Assembly: GCF_002407245.1 (NCBI RefSeq)
Contig: NZ_CP010681.1
Span: forward strand, 3,543,182 to 3,607,181
Source: Phaeobacter piscinae
GTDB lineage: Bacteria > Pseudomonadota > Alphaproteobacteria > Rhodobacterales > Rhodobacteraceae
DNA length: 64,000 bases
Direction: 5' to 3'
This document shows positions 55,987 through 64,000 of this stretch, one piece after another. The notes under the pieces are model-generated. The model saw nothing but the letters and a program-made list of their open reading frames with translations. It had not been told where the DNA came from and did not search any database. Within the stretch, counting starts at the first letter, position 1. Each line of letters begins with the position of its first letter. The translations under genes were made by a program, and so were the position numbers.

Positions 55987-56433
55987 CTAGTTGAACCGGT
56001 CCGGGTCCCTGCGGGCCCGGTCCGCAGCAGCCTTGGATTTGTGATAGGTCAATGCGTGGCGGATCAGCCAGCCGTGGCGCAGAGGTTCCACCTCCTCGAC
56101 ACGGTTGAACAGGACGCCACGGGTTCCGTCGAATCTGTCCCAAGCCGGAAAACGATTGGCAAAATTGTCGATTACCCGGCTTTGGCAGTGAACCAACAAC
56201 GCAAATCGCGCCTGATTGGACCGGCCCAGACGCAGTGGGGTGCCCAGCCCGGCACGCGCCGCGACATAGGAGGGCTGCCCCCATTTCAGGGTCTCCGTGA
56301 CCGGTCCGACATCCGGATCGCTTTCAGCCACATCAAAGATCAGCGCGCGCAATCGCAACAGGCCTTCCCGCGTGCCCGGTGGCGCCTGATCAAAAACGGC
56401 AGAAATTTCAGCGCTGGCAAAGGGGCGGGTCAT
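55987..56433 (-). CDS. DUF1801 domain protein
   Basis: 148 residues. The pattern LRLRALIFDVAESDPDVGPV, ETLKWGQPSYVA and the C-terminal HALTYHKSK fits DUF1801 (YdhG-like) proteins, small cytoplasmic domains of unknown biochemical role. It is divergent from a YafY-type regulator; the 88-base gap between the two starts contains a perfect palindrome, so the pair is probably a regulator-target unit. It converges with rnr, 20 bases away. Confidence 0.82.
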   Translation of the reverse strand: MTRPFASAEISAVFDQAPPGTREGLLRLRALIFDVAESDPDVGPVTETLKWGQPSYVAARAGLGTPLRLGRSNQARFALLVHCQSRVIDNFANRFPAWDRFDGTRGVLFNRVEEVEPLRHGWLIRHALTYHKSKAAADRARRDPDRFN

Positions 56434-56479
56434 ATCAATCTGGCTCCTGGGAAGATGCGTTACCCTGTTCTAGAGGTTG

Positions 56480-56502
56480 CTGATGACAGAAACTGTCATC
56501 AG
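56480..56502. promoter_or_regulatory. Perfect 10-bp palindrome between the DUF1801 gene and the YafY regulator
   Basis: CTGATGACAG (56480-56489) and CTGTCATCAG (56493-56502) are exact inverted repeats around AAA. It lies 19 bases before the regulator ATG and 46 bases before the DUF1801 ATG. Position and symmetry make it the likely operator of the YafY-type protein. Confidence 0.7.
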
Positions 56503-56521
56503 GGATAGAGATGATGGGGCC

Positions 56522-57256
56522 ATGTCCCGATCTCATCGTCTTTTTCAGGTTATGCAGCTGCTGCGTCAGGGCGGTGGTCCTCACACCGCCGCTAAATTGG
56601 CGCAGGACCTTGGTATTTCTGCCCGAAGTGTTCACCGCGATATCGCTACCCTGCGTGAAATGGGAGCGATTATCGACGGCGAGGCAGGCTATGGCTTCAC
56701 CCTGATTGAGGACAATGCGCTGCCGCCCATGGGGTTTCGCGACACTGAGCTGGAGGCGCTGGTTCTTGGCCTTCGTGAGGTGCAGCAGATTGGTGATCCC
56801 GAGCTGGCCGACGCCGCCGCTGAGGCCTTGCGCAAGCTGCAGGCGCGGCTGCCCAATCGTCAGGCTCATCGGCTGCGACATGCGGTCTTGTCTGCCTATC
56901 GGTTTCAGCGTCCACAACCGCCGGGGATCGCCCTGGCTGATCTGCGCCGTGCGACTTGGGATGAGGTCGAGGTACGGCTGGATTATTGCGATGCCAAGGG
57001 CGCCGTCACCCAGCGACAGGTCAAACCCCTTGGCTTGGTCTATTTTGATCGCTCCACCGTGCTGATCGCCTGGTGCGGATTGCGAGATGACGTGCGGGTA
57101 TTTCGCGTTGACCGAATTGCGGGGTTTGAGGCCACAGACGTCAGTTTTCGCCCTCATCGGGTGCCAATGCTGCGGGATGCGCTGGCTCAGATGCGCGCTG
57201 ACCGTGCAGCCTGCGCGCCGCAGGCCGACGTGGAGCCTGATGCGTCCGAGGGGTAG
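56522..57256 (+). CDS. YafY-family (HTH_11 + WYL) transcriptional regulator
   Basis: 244 residues from the ATG at 56522. HTH_11 at the N-terminus (RLFQVMQLLRQGGGPHTAAK, then LAQDLGISARSVHRDIATLR as the recognition helix, ~25-45), and a WYL domain (~145-215: LDYCDAKGAVTQRQVKPLGL, VYFDRSTVLIAWCGLRDDVR, FRVDRIAGFEATD). YafY-type proteins usually repress a divergent gene and themselves and sense a small ligand or nucleic acid through WYL. The C-terminal extension is Asp/Glu/Ala-rich. Confidence 0.9.
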   Translation: MSRSHRLFQVMQLLRQGGGPHTAAKLAQDLGISARSVHRDIATLREMGAIIDGEAGYGFTLIEDNALPPMGFRDTELEALVLGLREVQQIGDPELADAAAEALRKLQARLPNRQAHRLRHAVLSAYRFQRPQPPGIALADLRRATWDEVEVRLDYCDAKGAVTQRQVKPLGLVYFDRSTVLIAWCGLRDDVRVFRVDRIAGFEATDVSFRPHRVPMLRDALAQMRADRAACAPQADVEPDASEG

Positions 57257-57366
57257 CGCGGTGTTTTTGATACGTCGGCAAGCCTCCGCACATCGGCACG
57301 CCACTGCTTTGAGCGAGGCAGGGATGGGGGTAGACTGAGGCAGAGCAGATAAAAATGAGGTGTAAG

Positions 57367-58761
57367 ATGCAGTATGATCTTGGCGCCCGCAGGCACATAG
57401 CCCTGACAGCAGCGATGTTTGCGGCCCTTGTGGCGACCGATGCCAGCGTTGCAGCCAGTCCATTGCCCACAGCCACTGGACCGCTTGTTGAGATTGCGGC
57501 GTCACAACCGCCGCAGGTGTCCTTGCGCCCAACCGCCCGCCCGGTGACGCCATCGAGCGTGGCAGCTACCCCGTTGCGGCCACGGATACGCCCGGCGCAA
57601 CAGACCCCCACACCTGAGGAGCCTCGGGCCTCCCCGGCCACGCAGCGCGCCTTTGAGGCCTGGATCGCCGCGTTCAGCGCCCGCGCCCGGGCTGAAGGAC
57701 TGTCGCAGGCTACTCTGGATCGGGCGCTCGCAGGTCTGAAATTCGATACGAAGATAGTACAGCGTGATGGCAACCAATCGGAGTTCGTAACCCCGATCTG
57801 GACCTATCTGGAGCGTGCCGTGTCCGACGCGCGCATTGACAACGGACAGGCTGCCCTGCGCGAGCACGCCCAGACATTGGCCCGCATCGAAGCCAAATAT
57901 GGCGTCGACAGGGAGGTCGTCGCGGCAGTCTGGGGCATGGAGAGCAACTACGGCACCTTTCGGGGGGAGCGCGATATCATCCGGTCGCTGGCGACGCTGG
58001 CCTTTGACGGCCGGCGCGCTGCGTTTTTTGAAAGCCAGCTGATCGCAGCCTTGCAGATCCTTCAGGCGGGTGACGTGACGCCAGAGGCGATGACCGGCAG
58101 CTGGGCCGGGGCCATGGGGCATACGCAGTTCATGCCGACCTCCTATTTGGCCTATGCGGTGGATTTCACCGGGGATGGCAAACGCGATATCTGGTCCGAC
58201 GATCCCACTGATGCGCTGGCATCAACCGCCGCCTATCTGAAGCGTTTCGGCTGGGTCAAAGGCCAACCCTGGGGTTTGGAAGTGCGCTTGCCGACCGGGT
58301 TCAACTACGCGCTGGCGGATCGTAAAATCGCCAAATCCGCGCAGGCCTGGCGGCAGCTGGGGGTGACCCGCGCTGATGGCGGGGCCCTTCCGGATCATGG
58401 CAAGGGCGCCTTGCTGTTGCCCGCCGGTGCGCAGGGGGCTGCCTTCATTGTCTACAGAAACTTCGCCGTGATTGAGCGATATAATGCAGCGGATGCCTAT
58501 GTGATTGGTGTCGGGCACCTGAGCGACCGGTTGCGTGGCGCGGGACCGATCCGCGCCAGCTGGCCGCAGGACAGCCGCCCCCTGACCTCTAAAGAACGGC
58601 GCGAGTTGCAGCAGCGGCTGACTGGCGCGGGCTATGGTACCGGCGGTGCGGACGGGCGGATCGGGCCGAAGACCCGCGCCGCCCTGCGCGCTTATCAGCT
58701 GGCCATGGGGCTGACCCCGGATGGCTATCCGTCACTTTCGGTGCTCAACCGCCTGCGCTGA
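57367..58761 (+). CDS. Lytic murein transglycosylase (MltB-like) with C-terminal peptidoglycan-binding domain
   Basis: 464 residues from the ATG at 57367 (GAGG 6 bases upstream); an ATG at 57355 adds 4 residues. A signal peptide (RRHIALTAAMFAALVATDASVA) and Pro/Thr-rich linker (~30-80) precede the SLT_2 domain (~90-385), with the catalytic Glu in WGMESNYGTF and MGHTQFMPTSYLAYAVDFTG. A PG_binding_1 domain ends the protein (LQQRLTGAGYGTGGADGRIG). It cleaves peptidoglycan to 1,6-anhydro products. No lipobox is seen, so it is probably soluble in the periplasm. Confidence 0.93.
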   Translation: MQYDLGARRHIALTAAMFAALVATDASVAASPLPTATGPLVEIAASQPPQVSLRPTARPVTPSSVAATPLRPRIRPAQQTPTPEEPRASPATQRAFEAWIAAFSARARAEGLSQATLDRALAGLKFDTKIVQRDGNQSEFVTPIWTYLERAVSDARIDNGQAALREHAQTLARIEAKYGVDREVVAAVWGMESNYGTFRGERDIIRSLATLAFDGRRAAFFESQLIAALQILQAGDVTPEAMTGSWAGAMGHTQFMPTSYLAYAVDFTGDGKRDIWSDDPTDALASTAAYLKRFGWVKGQPWGLEVRLPTGFNYALADRKIAKSAQAWRQLGVTRADGGALPDHGKGALLLPAGAQGAAFIVYRNFAVIERYNAADAYVIGVGHLSDRLRGAGPIRASWPQDSRPLTSKERRELQQRLTGAGYGTGGADGRIGPKTRAALRAYQLAMGLTPDGYPSLSVLNRLR

Positions 58762-58766
58762 TGGGT

Positions 58767-60302
58767 CTAGCTGAAGGCGGCTGCAGCAACAGCAATCGCC
58801 ATCCCCAGCCCCAGACCGCAGAGACCCGGTAGCACCCAGCCCGTCTTGCCGGACCGGCGGTTGCGGTCATCGGTGTCATGGGTCTGGGCGATCAACGCCT
58901 GTTCCACAAGCGCGGGCAGACGCGGACCAAAACGGGCCATCACCTTGGCCGTGCTCATCAAATCATTGACGATTGCCCGGGGGCCGATGGATTTCTTGAT
59001 GTAATCCTCCACCACGGGGCGGGCCGAATCCCAGATGTTGATATGGGGGTCCAGTGACCGCGCCACACCTTCCACCACAACCATGGTGCGTTGCAGCAGG
59101 ATCAACTCGGTCCGGGTTTCCATGCCAAAGCGCTCGGTCACCTCAAACAGGTAGTTGAGCAACCGCCCCATGGAGATATGGGTGGCATCCATGCCAAAGA
59201 TCGGTTCTCCCACCGCGCGCAGGGCGCGGGCAAATTCATCGACATCGCGGTCGGCAGGCACATATCCGGCCTCAAAATGAACCTCGGCGACACGCTTGTA
59301 GTCCCGTTTGATGAAGCCAAAGAGAATCTCGGCGTAGACCCGGCGGGTGTATTCGTCGATATGCCCCATGATGCCAAAATCATAAGCGATGATATCACCA
59401 TTGGCCGCGACCTTTAGGTTGCCCTGATGCATGTCCGCATGGAAATAACCATCGCGCAGGGCATGGCGCAAGAATAGCGACAGTACACGCTCCGCCAACA
59501 CCCGACGGTCATGTCCGGCGGCATCCAGCGCGGCGTTGTCACCAAGCGGCAGCCCGTCGGCCCAGCCCAGTGTCATCACGCGGCGTGCGGAGTGATTCCA
59601 CAGAATCTGGGGCAGCTGAAACCCGGTGTCGTCCTTGGTATTGGCGGCAAACTCGGAGGCGGCCGCACTTTCCAATCGCAGATCCAGCTCTCCTTGCACA
59701 ACCCCATCGAAATGTTTGATCACGTCCATCGGCTTCAATCGCCGCGCACCGGGCGCAAAGAGGTCGGCAATGCGTGCCGCAAAGTAGAACGCGTCCACAT
59801 CTTTGCGAAACGCGCGTTCGATGCCGGGGCGCAGAACCTTCACCGCAACTTCGCGTTCGTTATCGACCAGACGCGCCCGATGGACCTGCGCAATGGAGGC
59901 GGCAGCGATCGGTTCGCTGAACTCGGAATAGATCTGCTCGACCGGTTGACCCAGTTCCTGCTCAACCTGCGCCATGGCTTCCGCACGCGAAAACGGCGGT
60001 AGCTTGTCCTGTAGCACGCGCAATTGTAGCGCCAGATCATCGCCCACCACATCGGGCCGCGTCGACAGGACCTGTCCAAATTTGATGTAGGCCGGCCCCA
60101 GCGCCGTCAGCGCGCGGGTGGCCGGTGGCATATTGGGATCGCCCTTGTAGCCTAGCCATTTGAAGGGCCAGCCAAGGGTGCGGGCCAGAATGCGCAGGGG
60201 TTTTGGCGCTTCAAACGCATCCAGTACGACATTCATGGCGCCCGTGCGCTCGAATGTGGCGCCTGTGCGGATCAGGCGGATAATATTGTGGGGGCCACGC
60301 AT
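58767..60302 (-). CDS. ubiB: Ubiquinone biosynthesis kinase-like protein UbiB
   Basis: 511 residues. ABC1/UbiB family: ALGPAYIKFGQVLSTRPDVV (KxGQ motif), AAASIAQVHRARL (A-rich loop), EREVAVKVLRPGIERAF, FHADMHQGNLKVAANGDIIAYDFG (catalytic and metal loops). Two hydrophobic segments close the C-terminus (VLPGLCGLGLGMAIAVAAAA). An atypical ATPase needed for early ubiquinone synthesis. Three bases separate it from the upstream ubiE stop, so the two are co-transcribed. Confidence 0.96.
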   Translation of the reverse strand: MRGPHNIIRLIRTGATFERTGAMNVVLDAFEAPKPLRILARTLGWPFKWLGYKGDPNMPPATRALTALGPAYIKFGQVLSTRPDVVGDDLALQLRVLQDKLPPFSRAEAMAQVEQELGQPVEQIYSEFSEPIAAASIAQVHRARLVDNEREVAVKVLRPGIERAFRKDVDAFYFAARIADLFAPGARRLKPMDVIKHFDGVVQGELDLRLESAAASEFAANTKDDTGFQLPQILWNHSARRVMTLGWADGLPLGDNAALDAAGHDRRVLAERVLSLFLRHALRDGYFHADMHQGNLKVAANGDIIAYDFGIMGHIDEYTRRVYAEILFGFIKRDYKRVAEVHFEAGYVPADRDVDEFARALRAVGEPIFGMDATHISMGRLLNYLFEVTERFGMETRTELILLQRTMVVVEGVARSLDPHINIWDSARPVVEDYIKKSIGPRAIVNDLMSTAKVMARFGPRLPALVEQALIAQTHDTDDRNRRSGKTGWVLPGLCGLGLGMAIAVAAAAFS

Positions 60303-60305
60303 GGT

Positions 60306-61058
60306 TCAGATCTTCCAGCCGGAGTGCAGCGCCGCGATGCCCAGCGACAGGTTGCGGTATTTTGCGTTGGCAAACCCGGCTTCGCGCAGCATCGATAGGA
60401 ACGTGTCCTGATCCGGGAAATTACGGATCGATTCGACCAGATATTGATAGCTGTCATAGTCGTTCGCGATCATCTGACCCATGCGGGGAATGACGTTGAA
60501 GGAATAGAGGTCATAGGCCTTCTGCATTGCCGGGTTTGGCAGTTGGCTGAATTCCAGCACCATCAGCCGCCCGCCAGGTTTCAGCACCCGGTAAGCCTCA
60601 TTCAGCGCTTCCTGAGGGCGGGTGACGTTCCGAATGCCAAAGGAGATGGTGTAGACGTCAAAGGTATTGTCCTTGAACGGCAGCGCCATGGCATCACCGG
60701 TGACCCAGTCCAGACTGTCGGCCATCTGCGCGGCCTCAGCCCGTTTGCGGCCCTCTTCCAGCATTGGCGCGGTCAGATCCAGTACGGTGGAATGGCCATA
60801 GCCCGCGCGCTTCAGGAATCGGAACGAGATATCGCCGGTCCCACCGGCCACATCCAGAAGGCGCTGACCGGGGCGCGGTGACAGCCAGTCCATCATCGCG
60901 TCTTTCCAGATCCTGTGGATGCCCATGCTCATGACGTCATTCATCACGTCATATTTTGACGCGACTGAGTTGAATACGCCCTGCACGCGCCCCGCCTTTT
61001 CCGACTCGGGCACGGTTTCAAACCCGAAATGGGTGGTATCTTCAGATCTCTGGGTCAT
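60306..61058 (-). CDS. ubiE: Ubiquinone/menaquinone biosynthesis C-methyltransferase UbiE
   Basis: 250 residues from the ATG at 61058; a longer open frame upstream is not coding-like. SAM-binding [16 protein letters not shown] (~68-83), then FSIGIRNV-type motif [20 protein letters not shown] and [15 protein letters not shown]-terminal [19 protein letters not shown] matches UbiE family sequences. It methylates the quinone ring. It is divergent from mutM with 105 bases between starts and leads ubiB. Confidence 0.97.
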   Translation of the reverse strand: MTQRSEDTTHFGFETVPESEKAGRVQGVFNSVASKYDVMNDVMSMGIHRIWKDAMMDWLSPRPGQRLLDVAGGTGDISFRFLKRAGYGHSTVLDLTAPMLEEGRKRAEAAQMADSLDWVTGDAMALPFKDNTFDVYTISFGIRNVTRPQEALNEAYRVLKPGGRLMVLEFSQLPNPAMQKAYDLYSFNVIPRMGQMIANDYDSYQYLVESIRNFPDQDTFLSMLREAGFANAKYRNLSLGIAALHSGWKI

Positions 61059-61163
61059 GCGGCTTGCCGTTTGTTGTGTGTCGCCCCAGTTATAGGGCGC
61101 TGAGAGGGCGGTACAATGCGGCCCTTCGGCCCCATGTTGGTGCAATGTGTCAGGAGGGATGTA

Positions 61164-62015
61164 ATGCCAGAATTGCCCGAGGTCGAGACGGTGCGCCGCG
61201 GATTGTCCCCTGCGATGGAGGGGGCGGTGATCGAAAAGGCTGCCATCAATCGACCAGATCTGCGCTGGCCCTTTCCCGAACGTATGGCCGAACGGCTGAC
61301 CGGGCGCCGTGTCACCGCGCTGCGACGGCGCTCCAAATACATCCTGGCCGATCTGGACAGCGGCGAGACGCTGCTGGTGCATCTTGGCATGTCGGGGCGT
61401 ATGACCGTGTCTGGTGATCCTCTGGGCCAGTTCGTTCATGATCACCCGCAGGCGCAGAAACACGACCATGTGGTGTTCGACATGGACAATGGTGCGCGCA
61501 TCACCTTCAACGATCCGCGCCGCTTTGGCGCTATGGACCTGCTTGAGACGGCCACTGCGGATCAGCACAAGCTTCTGGCGGTTCTCGGGCCGGAACCGCT
61601 TGGCAACAGCTTTCACGAAGAACACCTGATCGCGGCCTTCAAGGGGCGCAATACGCCGGTGAAATCGGCGCTTCTGGATCAGGGAATCATCGCGGGTCTT
61701 GGCAATATCTATGTCTGCGAGGCGCTCTTCCGTGCGGGAATATCGCCCAAACGCAAGGCCGGGCAGATCGCCGCGCTGCGGGTTGGCGCCTTGGTTCCGA
61801 TCATCAAGGACGTGCTGACGGATGCCATCAAGGCGGGTGGCTCATCACTGAAGGATTTCCGCCAAGCTGATGGAGAACTTGGATATTTCCAGCACAGCTT
61901 TGATGTCTATGGCCGCGAGGGAGAGCCCTGCCGACGGGCGGGATGCGATGGTACCATAGGTCGGATCACCCAGTCGGGGCGCTCTTCCTTCTACTGTGGC
62001 AAATGCCAAAGATAG
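61164..62015 (+). CDS. mutM: Formamidopyrimidine-DNA glycosylase
   Basis: 283 residues from the ATG at 61164 (GGAGGG upstream), giving the required [14 protein letters not shown]-terminus with catalytic Pro2 and Glu3. [11 protein letters not shown] and [10 protein letters not shown] follow; [15 protein letters not shown] is the helix-two-turn-helix region; the C-terminal zinc finger has Cys in [11 protein letters not shown] and FYCGKCQ. It excises 8-oxoguanine and formamidopyrimidines. Divergent from ubiE. Confidence 0.98.
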   Translation: MPELPEVETVRRGLSPAMEGAVIEKAAINRPDLRWPFPERMAERLTGRRVTALRRRSKYILADLDSGETLLVHLGMSGRMTVSGDPLGQFVHDHPQAQKHDHVVFDMDNGARITFNDPRRFGAMDLLETATADQHKLLAVLGPEPLGNSFHEEHLIAAFKGRNTPVKSALLDQGIIAGLGNIYVCEALFRAGISPKRKAGQIAALRVGALVPIIKDVLTDAIKAGGSSLKDFRQADGELGYFQHSFDVYGREGEPCRRAGCDGTIGRITQSGRSSFYCGKCQR

Positions 62016-62079
62016 CTTGAATGCGATGTGTCGCGTGATAATGACTCTTCCCTGAACGGAACAACCGAAAGCGACTATC

Positions 62080-62856
62080 ATGGCCTATGAGACGATCAAC
62101 GTCGAAGTGCAGGACCACGTTTGCCAAATTAAACTGAACCGGCCCGAAGCGTTGAACGCGCTCAATTCCGAGCTTTTGAGTGAGCTTTGCACTGCCCTGG
62201 AAGAGGCGGACGCCAGCGACAAGGTGCGCTGCATCATCCTGACCGGGTCGGAGAAGGCCTTCGCCGCAGGCGCCGATATCAAGGAGATGTCGGAAAAGAG
62301 CTTTACCGAAGTGTTCTCAACCAATCTGTTTGCTGGCGTGAATGACCGCGTCAGCGCGATCCGCAAGCCGATCATTGCAGCGGTGGCAGGCTACGCGCTT
62401 GGCGGCGGATGTGAGCTGGCAATGCTTTGCGATTTCATCATTGCCGCAGATACCGCCAAATTCGGCCAGCCCGAGATCAATCTTGGCGTGATTGCTGGTA
62501 TCGGCGGCACCCAGCGCCTGACCCGCTTTGTCGGGAAGTCGAAATCCATGGACATGAACCTGACCGGACGCTTCATGACCGCTGAAGAGGCTGAGCGCGC
62601 AGGGCTGGTGTCTCGCGTGGTGCCCGCCAAGAAGTTGTTGGATGAAGCCACCGCAGCGGCGCATAAAATTGCCGAGAAATCCTTGCTGACAGCGATGGCA
62701 GTCAAGGAAACCGTGAATCGCAGCTATGAGCTGCCGCTGAACGAAGGGCTGCTGTTCGAACGCCGCGTTTTCCACTCGATGTTTGCCACTGAGGATCAGA
62801 AAGAGGGCATGGCCGCCTTCCTGGAAAAGCGCGAAGCTCAGTTCCGCGACAAGTAA
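62080..62856 (+). CDS. Enoyl-CoA hydratase (crotonase family)
   Basis: 258 residues. Oxyanion-hole and catalytic motifs: [12 protein letters not shown] (first backbone-NH loop, ~64-75), [19 protein letters not shown] with a catalytic Glu, and [20 protein letters not shown] with the second Glu. It hydrates trans-2-enoyl-CoA in beta-oxidation or related pathways; the short-chain (FadB1-like) type is typical of this position before rpsT. It may serve valine or fatty-acid breakdown; sequence alone does not fix the substrate chain length. Confidence 0.93.
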   Translation: MAYETINVEVQDHVCQIKLNRPEALNALNSELLSELCTALEEADASDKVRCIILTGSEKAFAAGADIKEMSEKSFTEVFSTNLFAGVNDRVSAIRKPIIAAVAGYALGGGCELAMLCDFIIAADTAKFGQPEINLGVIAGIGGTQRLTRFVGKSKSMDMNLTGRFMTAEEAERAGLVSRVVPAKKLLDEATAAAHKIAEKSLLTAMAVKETVNRSYELPLNEGLLFERRVFHSMFATEDQKEGMAAFLEKREAQFRDK

Positions 62857-62876
62857 GCCTGTTCACAGGCTGTGGC

Positions 62877-62900
62877 GACGCAATCTGCGGCGTCTCTTTT
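62877..62900 (+). terminator. First of two hairpins after the enoyl-CoA hydratase gene
   Basis: GACGC (62877-62881) pairs with GCGTC (62890-62894), followed by TCTTTT. Short stem; probably weak. Confidence 0.45.
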
Positions 62901-62910
62901 CGAGATATGA

Positions 62911-62940
62911 AACGGGCAGGCGCTGGCGTCTGCCCGTTTT
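62911..62940 (+). terminator. Strong terminator after the enoyl-CoA hydratase gene
   Basis: AACGGGCAGGCG (62911-62922) pairs with CGTCTGCCCGTT (62927-62938) with one G-T wobble and a 4-base loop, followed by TTTT (62937-62940). Confidence 0.9.
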
Positions 62941-63143
62941 CCGTTGGTACTGCGGCAGCGTGCGGGAACCGGGAAGGGCGAGCAGCTCCGACATGGCTTG
63001 CATTCCTCGGGGTTTGACGTTACTACCCGCCGCCATACATGCGCGTGCAGCCCGCTTGGCTAGAATCACACCGGTGGATCGGATCCGGGTTCGGCTGGCA
63101 TTGCGCCTATTGAAAACACGAAACCAAAGTTAGGTCCTACACC

Positions 63144-63407
63144 ATGGCAAATTCGCCTCAGGCAAAAAAGCGCGCCCGTCAGAACGAGAAACGCTTTGCT
63201 GTCAACAAAGCCCGTCGTTCGCGCATCCGTACCTTCCTGCGTAAAGCTGAAGAAGCCATCGCATCTGGCGATAAAGATGCAGCAGCAGAAGCTGTGCGCG
63301 CTGCTCAGCCTGAGCTGATGCGTGGCGTGACCAAAGGCGTTTACCACAAGAACACTGCAGCGCGGAAAATCTCCCGCCTGACCGCACGCGTCAAAGCGCT
63401 GGGTTAA
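63144..63407 (+). CDS. rpsT: 30S ribosomal protein S20
   Basis: 87 residues, the standard length: [20 protein letters not shown], then [20 protein letters not shown], and a C-terminal [20 protein letters not shown]. Highly basic, binds 16S rRNA early in 30S assembly. In Rhodobacteraceae rpsT commonly lies just upstream of dnaA, which would begin beyond the right edge of this window. A strong terminator follows. Confidence 0.99.
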   Translation: MANSPQAKKRARQNEKRFAVNKARRSRIRTFLRKAEEAIASGDKDAAAEAVRAAQPELMRGVTKGVYHKNTAARKISRLTARVKALG

Positions 63408-64000
63408 AACCGGGTATTCGAGGGAGCGGCTGATTCCATCGCACCCGCGCTGAGCGCTCCCCCGACAAGCCGTAAAAATGACAAAGGCGTCGCGTTCCGC
63501 GGCGCCTTTTGCATTTTGGTCACAGCTGATGCGACCTCGGCGGGCGCAGGGGATTCTTTGCGACCAATCCCTGAGTCAACATCATAGTTTCGTTGCTGCG
63601 ACCCCTTCCGAATTGCTACCACTGTTACAGCGATTCACTCGCTGGGGGGACAGGCTGCTCAAGGTATCCTTGATGGGACTCAAGGACGCTGATTGCGCTG
63701 GTACACAGGCATTTCAATGCTCCGTGCACCGCGCTCCTGCTGTGTTTCTGGATCAATCCAGACGGCAGGCCTGTTCCAATTGTGTATGTATTTGGTTCGT
63801 CTATTCGACCGTTGCAAATTTGCTTGCCGGTTGATGTTAACGCGATCCCGAACTTTGCCTTCTGCGAGGCAGTGCTGCTCCGGTTGCCGGTCAGTACACA
63901 CATCCGCTGTGCGTGAACGTCGTCTGGGTTTTGAGCCAGGCTGGGGATGAAACAAGAGGCCAAATAAGGGCCGATGCTATTGGGACGCGTGAGGCGCAGA
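63408..64000. other. rpsT-dnaA type intergenic region (partial)
   Basis: No gene is supported in these 593 bases. After the rpsT terminator there are two further perfect inverted repeats: TCCTTGA-N6-TCAAGGA (63667-63686) and TCTGGAT-CA-ATCCAGA (63747-63762). I found no exact DnaA box (TTATNCACA) on either strand here. By gene order this is probably the left part of the dnaA promoter/origin region. Confidence 0.55.
63483..63510 (+). terminator. Intrinsic terminator of rpsT
   Basis: AAAGGCGTCGCG (63483-63494) pairs with CGCGGCGCCTTT (63498-63509) with one G-T wobble and a 3-base loop, then T. Confidence 0.92.

Noticed and set aside
1..64000. Search for CRISPR arrays, insertion sequences, prophage genes and toxin-antitoxin pairs
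   Set aside because: No regularly spaced repeats, transposase or integrase motifs, or paired small ORFs of known toxin families were seen.

Overview
The window reads as one piece of an alphaproteobacterial chromosome from the Roseobacter group of Rhodobacteraceae (Phaeobacter, Ruegeria or Leisingera type). This rests on the protein families and their order: fliK-flgD; a glycosyltransferase/NodH-like sulfotransferase cluster; rnd-kdsD-lptCAB-hpf-ptsN; divergent serB and serCA; a hut cluster with hutF; ubiE-ubiB facing mutM; and an enoyl-CoA hydratase followed by rpsT, which in this group usually sits just before dnaA and the origin. G+C is high and even. No insertion sequence, prophage, integrase gene or CRISPR array is visible, so this is mostly core chromosome with small accessory patches.

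Layout: 1-2.2 kb ends a flagellar cluster (fliK, flgD). 2.4-7.5 kb holds a small-molecule kinase-like gene and three overlapping or abutting genes for surface-glycan assembly and sulfation. 7.5-12.4 kb (minus strand) is an envelope and stress unit. 12.6-13.5 kb carries a tandem duplication of tRNA-Leu(CAG) and a globin gene. 13.7-23.5 kb has an NDUFA9-like protein, uppP, glutamate synthase gltD-gltB, mtgA and a GST. 23.5-24.0 kb is a low-information gap with a possible decayed frame. 24.0-28.9 kb contains a PPP phosphatase and the whole phosphorylated serine pathway. 28.9-34.4 kb holds a TauE/SafE permease, an ArsR-SRPBCC-YCII operon, an asparaginase, two small periplasmic proteins and rlmN. 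34.5-40.1 kb has an RTX metalloprotease, a LOG protein, a PLP dehydratase, a GntR regulator and dapD. 40.2-47.7 kb is the histidine utilisation cluster. 48.2-52.0 kb (minus strand) is the most unusual stretch: a choice-of-anchor-L/Hint protein, a Hint-like protein lacking the catalytic Cys, and a glutamate-receptor-like channel with an altered pore filter, with a perfect TTAA-N7-TTAAC (CtrA-type) site upstream. 52.4-64 kb holds dapE, rnr, a DUF1801/YafY pair around a perfect palindrome, a lytic transglycosylase, ubiB, ubiE, mutM, an enoyl-CoA hydratase, rpsT and the start of the presumed dnaA/oriC intergenic region.

How the genes work together: HutH, HutU, HutI, HutF and HutG turn histidine into glutamate through the formylglutamate branch, under HutC, and GltBD makes glutamate from glutamine and 2-oxoglutarate. 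SerA, SerC and SerB make serine. DapD and DapE belong to the succinylase lysine/diaminopimelate branch, and with UppP, MtgA and the MltB-like enzyme they point to peptidoglycan supply and turnover. KdsD with LptC, LptA and LptB covers Kdo synthesis and LPS export. Functions come from recognised motifs and family knowledge; no database search was run.
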